64,000 nt of DNA, taken from assembly GCA_963691775.1 (NCBI GenBank), contig OY829369.1, positions 2,108,001 through 2,172,000 on the forward strand. Direction: 5' to 3'. Source of the DNA: JAZBPO01 sp963691775 (GTDB lineage Bacteria > Pseudomonadota > Gammaproteobacteria > Pseudomonadales > Azotimanducaceae). This document shows, in pieces, positions 33,211-42,372 of this stretch. Within the stretch, counting starts at the first letter, position 1; every line of letters begins with the position of its first letter. Under the pieces are notes generated by a model. It did no database searches, had not been told where the DNA came from, and worked only from the letters and a program-made list of their open reading frames with translations. Position numbers and translations under genes: made by a program.

Positions 33211-35628
33211 ATGCCGGCGCTCCTTCGCGGCCTCGCGGTGCTCGCTCTGACCCTCGGAGCTGGGCTCCTCATGGGGATCGCAGGTTCATTTCTCTACCTC
33301 GACCCCCAGCTCCCTGCGGCCTCCTCCTACCGTGACCTGAGGCTGCAGACCCCGCTGAGAGTGTTTGCCAGAAGCGGCGAATTCATCGCGGAATTCGGCG
33401 AGCGCCGCAGGATTCCCCTTGCCCTTGATGACATGCCGGAAGGCTTCGTTCGCGCGGTTCTCGACACCGAAGACAAACGATTCTATTCCCATCCTGGCGT
33501 GGATTTCGTGACCCTCATCAAGGCCATAGCACGCATCGCAGTGAGCGGAACCGAGGGCCCGGGGGGCAGTACGATCACCATGCAGCTCGCGCGAAACATC
33601 TCCGACATCAGCTTCGAGAAGACGATCCTGCGCAAGGCCAAGGAGATCGTCCTTTCATTCAAGCTGGAACAGGAATTCACCAAGGACGAGATCCTCGAGC
33701 TGTACCTGAACGCGGTGTTCTTCGGCAAACGCGCCTATGGCATCGAGGCCGCAGCCCGAACTTACTACGGCAAGCCTCTCGCCGAGCTCTCGGTTGCGCA
33801 GTGGGCCATGCTCGCCGGCGTCGTCCAGCGCCCGTCCCAGAACAACCCGATCAATGATCCCGCCGCGGCCCTGCGCCGCCGCGATCTGATCCTCTACAAC
33901 ATGAACCGGCAGGGGACGATCGACGATGTGACCTACGAAGCCGCGCTGGCGGAGCCTGTCACCGCGGCTATCCACGACCGCCCACCGGAGGTCGACGCGC
34001 CCTGGGTCGCCGAGTGGGCACGCCAGCAAGCGCTGGATCTCTATGGCCGAGCCGCATACGTCGACGGCCTTGAAGTTTTCACGACCATCGACCCGCAAAC
34101 GCAGGCTGCCGCTCAGCACGCGATCGTGGAAGGCCTGAACGCCTATGATCGGCGGCACGGCTATCGCGGACCGGAGCGCATGCTCAATCCGCCGCCAGAG
34201 GGCGCGCCCCTGGACGCGGACACGCGCGCGCGCTGGGTCGAGACGCTCGCGGCCATGCGAACGGTCGGCGATCAGGTACCGGCGCTCGTGACCGTGGTGG
34301 ACGAGGATGGGTTCAGCGCCGTCCTCGGAGACGGCACGGACGTTCGGGTTCCCCTGTCTCTTCTTCGCTGGGCACGCCCCTACCGGTCCGTGAACCAGCG
34401 CGGGCCGCGGCCGGAACGTTCGAGCGACGTTGTCGAGCGCGGACATCTCGTTCGCCTGCGCATGACCGAGGATGGCTGGGCCCTCGGGCAGGTGCCCGAA
34501 GTCCAGGGCTCCATTGTCGCGTTGCATCCGCAAGACGGCGCCGTACGCGCGCTGGTAGGCGGCTATGACTTCGGCGCGCTTCAGTTCAATCACGCGCTCC
34601 AGGCGCAGCGTCAGCCCGGATCCGGCTTCAAGCCGTTCATGTATGCCGCGGCAATCGATGCGGGACGTACACCGGCGACCATCTACCAGGATGCGCCGCT
34701 CGTGTTCGAGGACGAGAACCTGGAAGGCCTGTATCGACCCAAGAACGATTCAGGCGACTTCGGTGGGCCGACCCGCATGCGCACAGCGCTCTATCGTTCG
34801 ATCAACCTCGTTTCCATGCGCGTACTCTTGGACCTCGGGGCGTCGAACGTCATCGATTACGTCACCCGCTTCGGCTTCGACACGCGCGATTTCCCGCGCA
34901 ATCTGCAGCTCGCCATCGGTGGCGGCACCATGGCCGTCGCACCCATCGACATGGCGCGCGCCTACACCGTGTTCGCGAACGGCGGCTTCGCCGTCGAGCC
35001 GCACTTGATCTCGCGCATCGAACTGCAAGGGGAAGGGGTCATCTACGAAGCGGCTCCGGCCATCGCCTGCGATTCCTCCTGTGAGGCTGATCGGGAGCTC
35101 GCAGTCCTGCTTGCAGAAGAAGCCGGCGAGGCGCCGGCGCCGGCAGCGGAGCTCGCTCCCCGCGTCCTCGACGAACGTACCGCCTTCATCATGAATTCCA
35201 TGCTCGGCGACGTCGTGCGCTACGGCACGGCGCGGCGCGCCCGCGCCCTAGAACGCGAGGATCTTGGCGGCAAGACGGGCACCACGAACGCGGCCGACGT
35301 TTGGTTCTCGGGCTTCCAGCGCGAACTCGCGGCCACGGCCTGGGTCGGCTTCGCCGACAATCGCCCACTCGGCGACAACGAGTTCGGCTCGAATCTCGCA
35401 CTGCCGATCTGGGTGGACCTCATGGGTACGGCCCTCGCGGACGTGCCGAACTTTGTGGCAACGCAGCCGCCAGGCGTGGTGCGCGTGCGTATCGATCCGG
35501 ACACGGGCCGGGCCGCATCGGCCTCGGAGCCCGACGCGATCTTCGAGTTGTTCCTGACGGAGTACGCGCCGACACCCATCGCGCAGGAGACGGATCAGAC
35601 GACGATCCGCCCCGAGGAGATCTTTTAG
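33211..35628 (+). CDS. mrcA: Penicillin-binding protein 1A (bifunctional)
   Basis: An 805-residue inner-membrane enzyme that polymerises and cross-links peptidoglycan. A TM anchor (about 8-30) precedes the GT51 glycosyltransferase with Glu87 in DTEDKRFYSHPG, GGSTITMQLARN and EIVLSFKLEQEFTKDEIL. An OB-like insert lies at about 330-420. The transpeptidase has Ser471 in SGFK, SIN as SxN and KTG at 688-690 (GGKTGTTN). GGAATCC precedes the ATG weakly. It is divergent from pilM and convergent with the malic enzyme. Confidence 0.95.
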   Translation: MPALLRGLAVLALTLGAGLLMGIAGSFLYLDPQLPAASSYRDLRLQTPLRVFARSGEFIAEFGERRRIPLALDDMPEGFVRAVLDTEDKRFYSHPGVDFVTLIKAIARIAVSGTEGPGGSTITMQLARNISDISFEKTILRKAKEIVLSFKLEQEFTKDEILELYLNAVFFGKRAYGIEAAARTYYGKPLAELSVAQWAMLAGVVQRPSQNNPINDPAAALRRRDLILYNMNRQGTIDDVTYEAALAEPVTAAIHDRPPEVDAPWVAEWARQQALDLYGRAAYVDGLEVFTTIDPQTQAAAQHAIVEGLNAYDRRHGYRGPERMLNPPPEGAPLDADTRARWVETLAAMRTVGDQVPALVTVVDEDGFSAVLGDGTDVRVPLSLLRWARPYRSVNQRGPRPERSSDVVERGHLVRLRMTEDGWALGQVPEVQGSIVALHPQDGAVRALVGGYDFGALQFNHALQAQRQPGSGFKPFMYAAAIDAGRTPATIYQDAPLVFEDENLEGLYRPKNDSGDFGGPTRMRTALYRSINLVSMRVLLDLGASNVIDYVTRFGFDTRDFPRNLQLAIGGGTMAVAPIDMARAYTVFANGGFAVEPHLISRIELQGEGVIYEAAPAIACDSSCEADRELAVLLAEEAGEAPAPAAELAPRVLDERTAFIMNSMLGDVVRYGTARRARALEREDLGGKTGTTNAADVWFSGFQRELAATAWVGFADNRPLGDNEFGSNLALPIWVDLMGTALADVPNFVATQPPGVVRVRIDPDTGRAASASEPDAIFELFLTEYAPTPIAQETDQTTIRPEEIF

Positions 35629-35632
35629 AGCA

Positions 35633-35660
35633 GCGCGCCGGCGCGCGCGGCCGGCGGCGC
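35633..35660. terminator. Possible bidirectional stem between mrcA and maeB
   Basis: The 35-bp gap between these convergent genes is a near-pure G+C inverted repeat (GCGCCGGC against GCCGGCGGCGC with a bulge). It could fold as a strong stem for both transcripts, but there is no T tract on either side. Confidence 0.3.
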
Positions 35661-35663
35661 CGA

Positions 35664-36932
35664 TCAGGAGGGGAAGACCCCGTCCACGTCGGCGAGCGGG
35701 TAGTGCCCCGGATAGGGCAGGCTCGCGACGCCGGTTTCCACCGCGGCTTTGGCCACCGCTGCCGAAACTGCCCCCAGCAGGCGCGGATCCATGGGCTTCG
35801 GCAGGATGTACTCTGGACCGAACGCGAGCGCGTCGACGTCGTCGTAGGCCGCGACGATGGCGTCCGGGACCGGTTCCCGGGCGATCGCGGCGATCGCTTC
35901 CACCGCCGCCACCTTCATTGCCTCGTTGATCGCCGATGCGCGCACGTCGAGCGCGCCGCGAAAGATGAACGGGAAGCAGAGCACGTTGTTCACCTGGTTC
36001 GGATAATCCGAACGGCCGGTGGCAACGATCACGTCCGTGCGCACCTGCTTGGCAAGCTCCGGACGAATCTCCGGATCAGGGTTCGCAAGCGCGAAGATCA
36101 CTGGCCTGTCCGCCATGCTGCGGAGCAGATTCGGAGACAACAGGTCAGCGCCGGAAACGCCGAGGAAGACGTCCGCGCCGGCAAGCGCATCCTCAAGCGT
36201 GCGCTCCTGCGTCTGCACCGCGAACTGCGCCTTGTAGTCGGGCAGTCCTTCCCGACCGCTGTGGATCACGCCCTGACGGTCGAGCACGCGCAGATTTTCC
36301 GGACGCAGGCCCATTTCCAATACGAGTTTCAGGCACGCCGTACCCGCCGCGCCGCCGCCGAGGCATACCATCTTCACATCCTCGATGCGCTTGCCCTGCA
36401 GTTCGAGCGCGTTTCGCAGACCTGCGGCGACGCAGATGGCTGTGCCGTGCTGATCGTCGTGGAACACCGGGACGCTGCAGCGCGCCTTGAGCGTCTCCTC
36501 GATTTCGAAGCAGTGCGGGGCGCCGACGTCTTCGATATTGATGCCGCCAAAGGTGTCGGCGATGCGCGCCACGGTTTCAATGAAGACCGCCGGATCCTCG
36601 GCGTCGATCTCGATGTCGAAGCAGTCGATGCCCGCAAAGCGCTTGAACAACAGCCCCTTGCCCTCCATCACCGGCTTGCTTGCAAGGTGGCCGAGATTGC
36701 CGAGGCCGAGGATGGCCGTGCCATTGGAGACGATGCCCACGAGATTGCCCTTGCCCGTGTAGTCGTAGGCCGTCTCGGGCGCGCGCGCGATCTGCCGAAC
36801 CGGCTCGGCGACACCCGGGCTGTAAGCGAGGGAAAGATCGCGCGCGGTTGCGGAGGGCTTGGTTACCTCTACGCTGATCTTTCCGGGGCGAGGGGTGCGG
36901 TGATAGTCGAGCGCATCTTCCGAGAGGGTCAT
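35664..36932 (-). CDS. maeB: Malic enzyme (NADP type, short form without phosphotransacetylase domain)
   Basis: A 422-residue enzyme that decarboxylates malate to pyruvate. Seen are LAYSPGVAEPVRQIA, NGTAILGLGNLGHLASKPVMEGK, DCFDIEI, the metal site INIEDVGAPHCFEIE and VFHDDQHGTAI, and the nucleotide loop GGGAAGTACLKLV. E. coli MaeB has a further phosphotransacetylase-like C-terminal domain of about 330 residues; it is absent here, as in several other bacteria. Cofactor preference cannot be settled by eye. In Pseudomonas a malic enzyme also lies next to ponA. Confidence 0.93.
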   Translation of the reverse strand: MTLSEDALDYHRTPRPGKISVEVTKPSATARDLSLAYSPGVAEPVRQIARAPETAYDYTGKGNLVGIVSNGTAILGLGNLGHLASKPVMEGKGLLFKRFAGIDCFDIEIDAEDPAVFIETVARIADTFGGINIEDVGAPHCFEIEETLKARCSVPVFHDDQHGTAICVAAGLRNALELQGKRIEDVKMVCLGGGAAGTACLKLVLEMGLRPENLRVLDRQGVIHSGREGLPDYKAQFAVQTQERTLEDALAGADVFLGVSGADLLSPNLLRSMADRPVIFALANPDPEIRPELAKQVRTDVIVATGRSDYPNQVNNVLCFPFIFRGALDVRASAINEAMKVAAVEAIAAIAREPVPDAIVAAYDDVDALAFGPEYILPKPMDPRLLGAVSAAVAKAAVETGVASLPYPGHYPLADVDGVFPS

Positions 36933-37040
36933 GGCCGGTTCCGGTCTTCGGGTTGATTGGGAGCGGCCATCATCCCTGCGCTCGCTGGCCAGGGGAACCT
37001 CGTTGGCCCCGGAGCACCCGACCGCTCGGCCCCTGCGCGC

Positions 37041-38522
37041 CTATTCGATGACCTTGATCAAGTCGCCGGCCCGCGGCTGGCCAAGCGGGAAATCCCCATT
37101 CAGTAGGCGCAGCACGTCAGCCCCGTCGCGGCCGAGCTGGGCCTTGCGTGCCAGCTGCTCATAGGTGTCCTCGGGCTGCGCCTCGACCAGCGCGATGCGC
37201 GTGGTCACCGCAGCCTCCAGGTCCTCACGGCGCATGCGACGGAACGAAGCCACGGTGCGCGAGAAGCCGCCCAGGAAGTCGCGCTCGTAGGACTCAAGCC
37301 GGTTCTCACCGCGGAACACGTAAGCAAAGCCGTCCTTCACCACGACTGCGACGAGCTCGCTGCGGTACTCGCGCTCGGGCGGTGGCTCTGCGTCCCCTTC
37401 ATCCTCTGCAACTTCTGCATCGCCGTCCGCGGCAGCTTCGACGGGGGCTTCCGCGGGCGCCTGCGGCACCACCGCAAGGTAGCCCTTGAGCGTATCGACC
37501 TCGATGGGGCGGCCGTCCGTGGGTTCGATGCCGAGCTCTTCGCGCAGGAATTCCTCGGCGGTGACCTTGTCGTCCTCGAGCGCCTTCACCTCGACCGTGA
37601 TCGTCGTCTTCGAGCCGTGCGGGGCTGTAGCGCTGATCGTCTGGCGTCCGTTGGACGTGAGCCAGCCCTCGGGGAAGTCCATCACGATGCCCAGATCGGG
37701 GTGGTAGAACCGGCGATCCCGGAACACGCCCTCGGCGTCTAGATCACCAAACGGGAGTCCGTCGATGGTTTCGTAGAGATCGCCCTCGAGATCGGCAAGA
37801 TCGAGGTAGTCGGCCTCTTCGCTGCCCATCCGGATCATCTCGTAGAGACGACGATCGCTGCGCGGATGTGTCGAAAACAGGCCGTGATACTGCGGCGGCC
37901 GTCCGAAGACTTCCTTCATGTAGATGCTTTCATCGGCAAGGATGCGGATGAGATCGAACATCTCATTCGGATCATAGCCGGCGTTGCCGATGTACTCGGC
38001 GCCGAAGCGGTCTGCTTCGAGCTCGAACTCACGGCCACGGCCGAAGTTCTCGGCGGCGGAGTAACCGCGCGCCGCATCGTAGTAGGCCCGCCCCAGAAAG
38101 ATGCCGAGAATCGTCGAACCGAATCGGGAAAGGCGATCCGCATTTTGCCCCTTGTAGCCGTGACGCCGCGTCACGTGCGCCACTTCATGGCCGAGTACCG
38201 CCGCGAGCTGACCCTCAGTCTGCAGACGGGTGTACAGGCCACGAAAGACGAAGATGTAGCCGTCCGGCAACGCCATGGCATTCACCATTCCGCTGTCCAC
38301 GAGACTGAAGACGAAGGGCTTGTCCCAGCCGGATGCGGCAGCGACCCGCTGGCCGACTCGACTCACGTACTCCGCCGCCTCGCCTTCCATGATCATCCCG
38401 CGCTCGGCGTAATCATCGAACATCTCCTTGCCCGGACCCTCTGCATGCGCACGCATGGGCCCACCGCATAGAGCAGCGAGCGAGAGCAGCAGAAGCGATA
38501 AGGTGTGCGCGCGATTCATCAA
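37041..38522 (-). CDS. Periplasmic M48-family metalloprotease, BepA-like
   Basis: A 493-residue exported protease. A signal peptide ends near AHAEG (27). The zinc motif is HEVAH (112-116) with the third ligand in the ExxxD pattern at Glu167-Asp171. After the protease domain (to about 270) come a region with FPEGWLTSNG, an acidic Glu/Ala-rich stretch (about 360-385), and a C-terminal LysM-like part ending in RAGDLIKVIE. Relatives (BepA, LoiP) degrade or help assemble outer-membrane proteins such as LptD. The TPR domain of E. coli BepA is not present. Confidence 0.88.
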   Translation of the reverse strand: MMNRAHTLSLLLLSLAALCGGPMRAHAEGPGKEMFDDYAERGMIMEGEAAEYVSRVGQRVAAASGWDKPFVFSLVDSGMVNAMALPDGYIFVFRGLYTRLQTEGQLAAVLGHEVAHVTRRHGYKGQNADRLSRFGSTILGIFLGRAYYDAARGYSAAENFGRGREFELEADRFGAEYIGNAGYDPNEMFDLIRILADESIYMKEVFGRPPQYHGLFSTHPRSDRRLYEMIRMGSEEADYLDLADLEGDLYETIDGLPFGDLDAEGVFRDRRFYHPDLGIVMDFPEGWLTSNGRQTISATAPHGSKTTITVEVKALEDDKVTAEEFLREELGIEPTDGRPIEVDTLKGYLAVVPQAPAEAPVEAAADGDAEVAEDEGDAEPPPEREYRSELVAVVVKDGFAYVFRGENRLESYERDFLGGFSRTVASFRRMRREDLEAAVTTRIALVEAQPEDTYEQLARKAQLGRDGADVLRLLNGDFPLGQPRAGDLIKVIE

Positions 38523-38950
38523 CGGCTCCGGCAGGCGAAGTCGAACCGGATCATCCGCCGCAGGCAGGGCGGGGACAATCGGTATCGGAGGTCTTCTAGT
38601 TTGACTCCATCGACCCGGAAGAGTTTCCAGCCGCTGGCTGAACGGGCGCTGAAAGGTTTCACCGGGCGTTCGGCAGCTCCCGAGGCCGGACGCGTGTCAT
38701 CTGCGCGCCGGCGCTTGAACAGCATGATCGCGCCCTATGACCGAGCATCGCCTGGAACTGCTGTTGTACCCTGCCCCTGCGCGGCCGACGTATCAGACGC
38801 TGCGCCGAGGGGAAGAGGAGGTTCTCTTGCCTGCGATTTCTGTGCCGAAGCGAGAGCCCTAATCTTCAGGTATCGCACCGGCAGACGCGGCGATCCTTAC
38901 GTCACCACAAGGCCAAGCGACTGCGCCAGCGACCCGGCCCAGGACCTTTC
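38523..38950. other. Intergenic, 428 bp, between the M48 protease and priA
   Basis: Contains the sigma-E-like promoter listed below for the minus strand. On the plus strand 38737-38862 is a 41-codon ATG frame (MTEHRLELLLYPAPA start) with no clear ribosome site; I do not consider it proven. Nothing else is recognised; AGGA before the priA ATG is its ribosome site. Confidence 0.4.
38600..38628 (-). promoter_or_regulatory. Possible sigma-E (ECF) promoter of the M48 protease gene
   Basis: On the minus strand GGAAACT (38628-38622) is followed after 17 bp by TCAAA (38604-38600). This is close to the RpoE consensus GGAACTT-N16/17-TCAAA, with two mismatches in the -35. The E. coli relative bepA is sigma-E controlled, which supports the reading. 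The leader would be about 70 nt. Confidence 0.32.
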
Positions 38951-41146
38951 ATGACGATCCTGCGCATCGCGGCCCCGACGCCGCTCCGCACTCTGCTCGA
39001 CTATCACGCGCCGGCTTCCGGGGCGCCTGCGGTCGGTAGTCGCGTGCGCGTACCCCTGGGCCGCCGCTCAGTCGTGGGCGTCGTGATGGAACTTGCGCCC
39101 CGTTCAGAACTTGACCCGAAAAGGCTGCGTTCAGTCAGCGAAACACTCGACCCCGCACCTTTGCTACCCCCGGATCTCATCGCGCTTGCCCGCTGGGCCG
39201 CCGACTACTACCAGCATCCGATCGGCGAGGTCGTTGCACAGGTTCTGCCCCTGCGCGCACGGCGGGACAAGGCTGCGTCCGGCCGCCGCGTAGCGGCTGC
39301 ACGCCTGACCGACGCGGGCGCAACCGCAGACCCCGCAGATCACGCTCGCGCCCCGGCCCGCCAGCGCGCGCTGAGCGCGCTCGCGGCGGCCCCCGGACAC
39401 ACGCTCGCTCTGACCGCACTTGCCGCGCGCGGGGTCAGCGGCGCCGTGGTGCGCACCCTGATCGACCTCGGACTCGCGACGCGCATTTCCCTGGCGCCGG
39501 GCTTCGCCCGTGAAGACGCGCCAGCGCCCCGTTCCACGGCCCCAGCGCTGAACGAAGAGCAGGCCCATGCTGCCGCTGCGGTCGACGGCGGCAACCCAGG
39601 CTTTCGCACCGTTCTGCTCGATGGCGTTACGGGCTCAGGCAAAACCGAAGTCTACTTTGCGGCGATGCGCGCGGCGCTTGAGGCGGGCCGCCAGGTGCTC
39701 TTGCTGGTTCCGGAAATCGGGTTGACGCCTCAGACCCTGAATCGGATCAGGGGGCGCTTCGATGTGCCGCTCGCGGTGCTCCACTCCGCACTCGCCGAAG
39801 GCGCTCGGATGGAGGGCTGGCGCGCGGCCGCCACGGGCTATGCGCGCATTGTGGTCGGCACCCGCTCGGCAGTGTTTGCGGCCCTGCCCGAGCCCGGACT
39901 CATCATCGTGGACGAGGAACACGACGAGTCCTACAAGCAGCAAGACGGCTTCCGCTATTCCGCACGAGACCTTGCCGTGAAGCGAGCAAGCCTCCTCGAC
40001 GTGCCGATTGTGCTCGGTTCGGCGACCCCATCTCTTGCGTCCCTGGCAAACGCGCGCGCTGATCGCTACCTGCACGCCTGCCTCACCAAAAGGGCCGGAG
40101 CGGCACGTCCTCCGAGCATCGGACTCATCGACATTGGCCGCCATGGCGACGACGACGGCCTCTCGCCGCAACTGATCACGGCCATCGCCGAGCATCTGGA
40201 TCGCGACGAGCAGGTGCTGGTCTTCATCAACCGCCGCGGCTTCGCGCCGGTGCTGATGTGCAGAAGCTGCGCATGGATCGCCGAATGCCCCCGCTGTGAC
40301 GCGCGGCTCACGGTGCATTCGCGTCCCGAGGGCCTGCGGTGCCATCACTGCGGATACCAGTCGACGCTGCCCCCGCACTGTCCGTCGTGCGGTGACGTAG
40401 AGCCGCTGCCCGTCGGCGTCGGCACCCAGCGTACGGAACAGGCGCTCGCTGGCCGCTTCCCCAACGTTCCCGTCATCCGCATCGATCGCGATACGACGCG
40501 CTCCATCTCCAGCCTCGACGAGACGCTAGCAGGCATCCAGCGCGAGGGCGCCGCGATTCTCGTGGGCACGCAAATGCTCGCAAAAGGGCACCACTTTCCG
40601 CGCGTTACGCTCGCTGCCATCGTCGGCGCTGACGCCGGCTTCTTCAGCGCTGACTTCAGGGCCGGCGAACGCCAGGCCCAGATTCTTGTCCAGGTCGCTG
40701 GCCGCGCGGGACGGGCAGAGCGCCCTGGCCGGGTGCTTATCCAGACCCGGCATCCCGATCACCCGTTGCTCCAGACGTTGCTGAAGCAGGACTATGGCGC
40801 GTGGGCGGCGCTCGCGCTCGAGGAGCGACACACGCTCGGATTGCCGCCGTTCGGCCACCTTGCGCTGCTACGCGCTGAAGCGACGAACGCCTCCGCGCCC
40901 GGCGCATTCCTCACCGCCGCTGCGGAACGATTCGCCGCCGTTGGCTACGCCGTACAGATTCTCGGTCCCGTTCCGGCCCTCATGGCCCGGCGCCAGGGGC
41001 GCCAACGCATGCAGTTGCTCCTGCAGGCCCGCGAGCGCGCACCGCTGCATCGCTTGCTGACAGAGGCACTCCCGTCGATCGACGCGCTTCCGGAAGCCCG
41101 TCGCGTGCGCTGGTCACTGGACGTGGACCCGCTCGACACGATCTGA
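38951..41146 (+). CDS. priA: Primosomal replication helicase PriA
   Basis: A 731-residue helicase that restarts stalled replication forks. An N-terminal DNA-binding domain (1-200) is followed by the helicase core with Walker A GVTGSGKTEVYF, Walker B VDEEHDES and FINRRGFAP. Eight zinc-binding cysteines lie in CRSC, CPRC, CHHC and CPSC. Later motifs are ILVGTQMLAKGHHFP and QVAGRAGRAERPGRVLIQT. AGGACCTTTC before the ATG is the ribosome site. The following SPOR gene and hslVU keep the E. coli and Pseudomonas order. Confidence 0.96.
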   Translation: MTILRIAAPTPLRTLLDYHAPASGAPAVGSRVRVPLGRRSVVGVVMELAPRSELDPKRLRSVSETLDPAPLLPPDLIALARWAADYYQHPIGEVVAQVLPLRARRDKAASGRRVAAARLTDAGATADPADHARAPARQRALSALAAAPGHTLALTALAARGVSGAVVRTLIDLGLATRISLAPGFAREDAPAPRSTAPALNEEQAHAAAAVDGGNPGFRTVLLDGVTGSGKTEVYFAAMRAALEAGRQVLLLVPEIGLTPQTLNRIRGRFDVPLAVLHSALAEGARMEGWRAAATGYARIVVGTRSAVFAALPEPGLIIVDEEHDESYKQQDGFRYSARDLAVKRASLLDVPIVLGSATPSLASLANARADRYLHACLTKRAGAARPPSIGLIDIGRHGDDDGLSPQLITAIAEHLDRDEQVLVFINRRGFAPVLMCRSCAWIAECPRCDARLTVHSRPEGLRCHHCGYQSTLPPHCPSCGDVEPLPVGVGTQRTEQALAGRFPNVPVIRIDRDTTRSISSLDETLAGIQREGAAILVGTQMLAKGHHFPRVTLAAIVGADAGFFSADFRAGERQAQILVQVAGRAGRAERPGRVLIQTRHPDHPLLQTLLKQDYGAWAALALEERHTLGLPPFGHLALLRAEATNASAPGAFLTAAAERFAAVGYAVQILGPVPALMARRQGRQRMQLLLQARERAPLHRLLTEALPSIDALPEARRVRWSLDVDPLDTI

Positions 41147-41180
41147 TGCGCCCCTTCTGTACACCTGCGACCGCGAGAGC

Positions 41181-41753
41181 ATGACCGAGGATTTCGCAAA
41201 GAAGCCCAAGGGCGGCCCTGCCGCGCGCAAGGGAACCCGCAAGGACACCCCATCGCCCGGACCGGGCTCGGCGCTGCCTTCGTTTCTTACGGGCTGCATG
41301 GTCGGCGCCGGCACGCTCTTGTTCATCTGGTACGCAGGCTGGCTGCCCGATCGCGAGAATCCAGACAAGACCGCTGCCGGGCGCGCAGAATCCGTACCCC
41401 CGCCGGGCATCCGTTTCGAGTTCCCGGACTTGCTCCGGGAAGCCGAGGTCCTTGTCCCTTACGTGGAGGAATACCTGCAGAACAGCACCGCCGATCCGGA
41501 TACCGAGTATCTGCTGCAGGCGGGCGCGTTCCGCACGGCGGAGGACGCAGACCGGAGGCGGGCGGCCGTGCTTCTCCTCGATTTCGACGCCCGGACCCTG
41601 CGCGTGACGCGCCAGGGCGAAAGCTGGCACCGGGTGCTCGTCGGCCCCTTTGCAGACCGCAGCCTGGTGCGCGACGCGCAGCTCCGGCTGCTCGAGGAGG
41701 AAATCGATTCGATCGTGCTGAAGACACGGCGCGGCGAAGCACCCGACGCCTGA
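41181..41753 (+). CDS. SPOR-domain membrane protein, FtsN-like
   Basis: A 190-residue bitopic protein: a basic cytosolic start with Lys/Pro-rich KKPKGGPAARKGTRK, one TM helix (about 33-52), a periplasmic linker and a C-terminal SPOR domain (about 108-185: EYLLQAGAFRTAEDADRRRA ... VLVGPFADRSLVRDAQ). It sits between priA and hslV, exactly where ftsN or its equivalent lies in E. coli and Pseudomonas, so a late cell-division role is likely. It is shorter than E. coli FtsN and lacks the long Gln-rich linker. Confidence 0.85.
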   Translation: MTEDFAKKPKGGPAARKGTRKDTPSPGPGSALPSFLTGCMVGAGTLLFIWYAGWLPDRENPDKTAAGRAESVPPPGIRFEFPDLLREAEVLVPYVEEYLQNSTADPDTEYLLQAGAFRTAEDADRRRAAVLLLDFDARTLRVTRQGESWHRVLVGPFADRSLVRDAQLRLLEEEIDSIVLKTRRGEAPDA

Positions 41754-41759
41754 GTGCCG

Positions 41760-41789
41760 CCCTTGAAGTCCGCCGGCGCGACCCCATAG
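41760..41789 (+). promoter_or_regulatory. Predicted sigma-32 (heat-shock) promoter of hslVU
   Basis: CCCTTGAA (41760-41767), a 14-bp spacer, then CCCCATAG (41782-41789). This agrees with the RpoH consensus CCCTTGAA-N13/15-CCCCATNT except the last base. The start would be near 41796, about 20 nt before hslV. hslVU is a heat-shock operon in E. coli. Confidence 0.7.
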
Positions 41790-41816
41790 TTCCCATACAC
41801 CCCCCGGAGCCAGCCG

Positions 41817-42356
41817 ATGGATATGCACGGCACGACCATTCTTTGCGTGCGCACGCCGGGCCAGATCGCCGTCGGCGGTGATGGCCAGGTCTCGCTTGGC
41901 GAGACCATCATGAAGGGCAACGCGCGCAAGGTGCGCAGGCTCTATCAGGATCGCGTGATCGCGGGCTTCGCTGGCGCCACGGCCGACGCCTTCACGCTGT
42001 TCGAACGATTTGAAGCACAGCTCGAAGCCCATTCCGGGAATCTTGTCCGCGCCGCCGTGGAACTCGCGAAGGACTGGCGCAGCGACCGCGCCCTGCGCCG
42101 TCTGGAGGCGATGCTCATTGTCGCCGACAAGGAAGCAGCATTCGTCATCAGCGGGAATGGGGACGTGATAGAACCGGAGCACGGCGTGATCGCGATCGGC
42201 TCGGGCGGCCAATATGCCAACGCGGCCGCGCGCGCACTGACTGAAAACTCGGATCTCGCGGCGGCCGACATTGTCGCCAAGTCGCTGACCATCGCCGGCG
42301 ATATCTGCGTGTACACCAATCACACCTTCACGATCGAAGCGCTCGATCTCGCCTGA
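41817..42356 (+). CDS. hslV: ATP-dependent protease subunit HslV
   Basis: A 179-residue peptidase of the HslUV (ClpQY) protease, a two-ring threonine protease. The catalytic threonine is Thr6 (MDMHG then TTILCVR), exposed after removal of a five-residue leader. Conserved are GGDGQVSLG, MKGNARKVRRL (active-site Lys), AGFAGATADAFTLFERFE and GSGGQYANAAARAL. The segment after the first strand, CVRTPGQIAV, is unusual; most homologues have VRR. GGAG precedes the ATG at 41817. Confidence 0.95.
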   Translation: MDMHGTTILCVRTPGQIAVGGDGQVSLGETIMKGNARKVRRLYQDRVIAGFAGATADAFTLFERFEAQLEAHSGNLVRAAVELAKDWRSDRALRRLEAMLIVADKEAAFVISGNGDVIEPEHGVIAIGSGGQYANAAARALTENSDLAAADIVAKSLTIAGDICVYTNHTFTIEALDLA

Positions 42357-42372
42357 GCGAAGAGACCCCAAC

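Noticed and set aside
38737..38862. A 41-codon plus-strand ORF upstream of priA
   Set aside because: No clear ribosome site, no domain and no sign of conservation that I can see.
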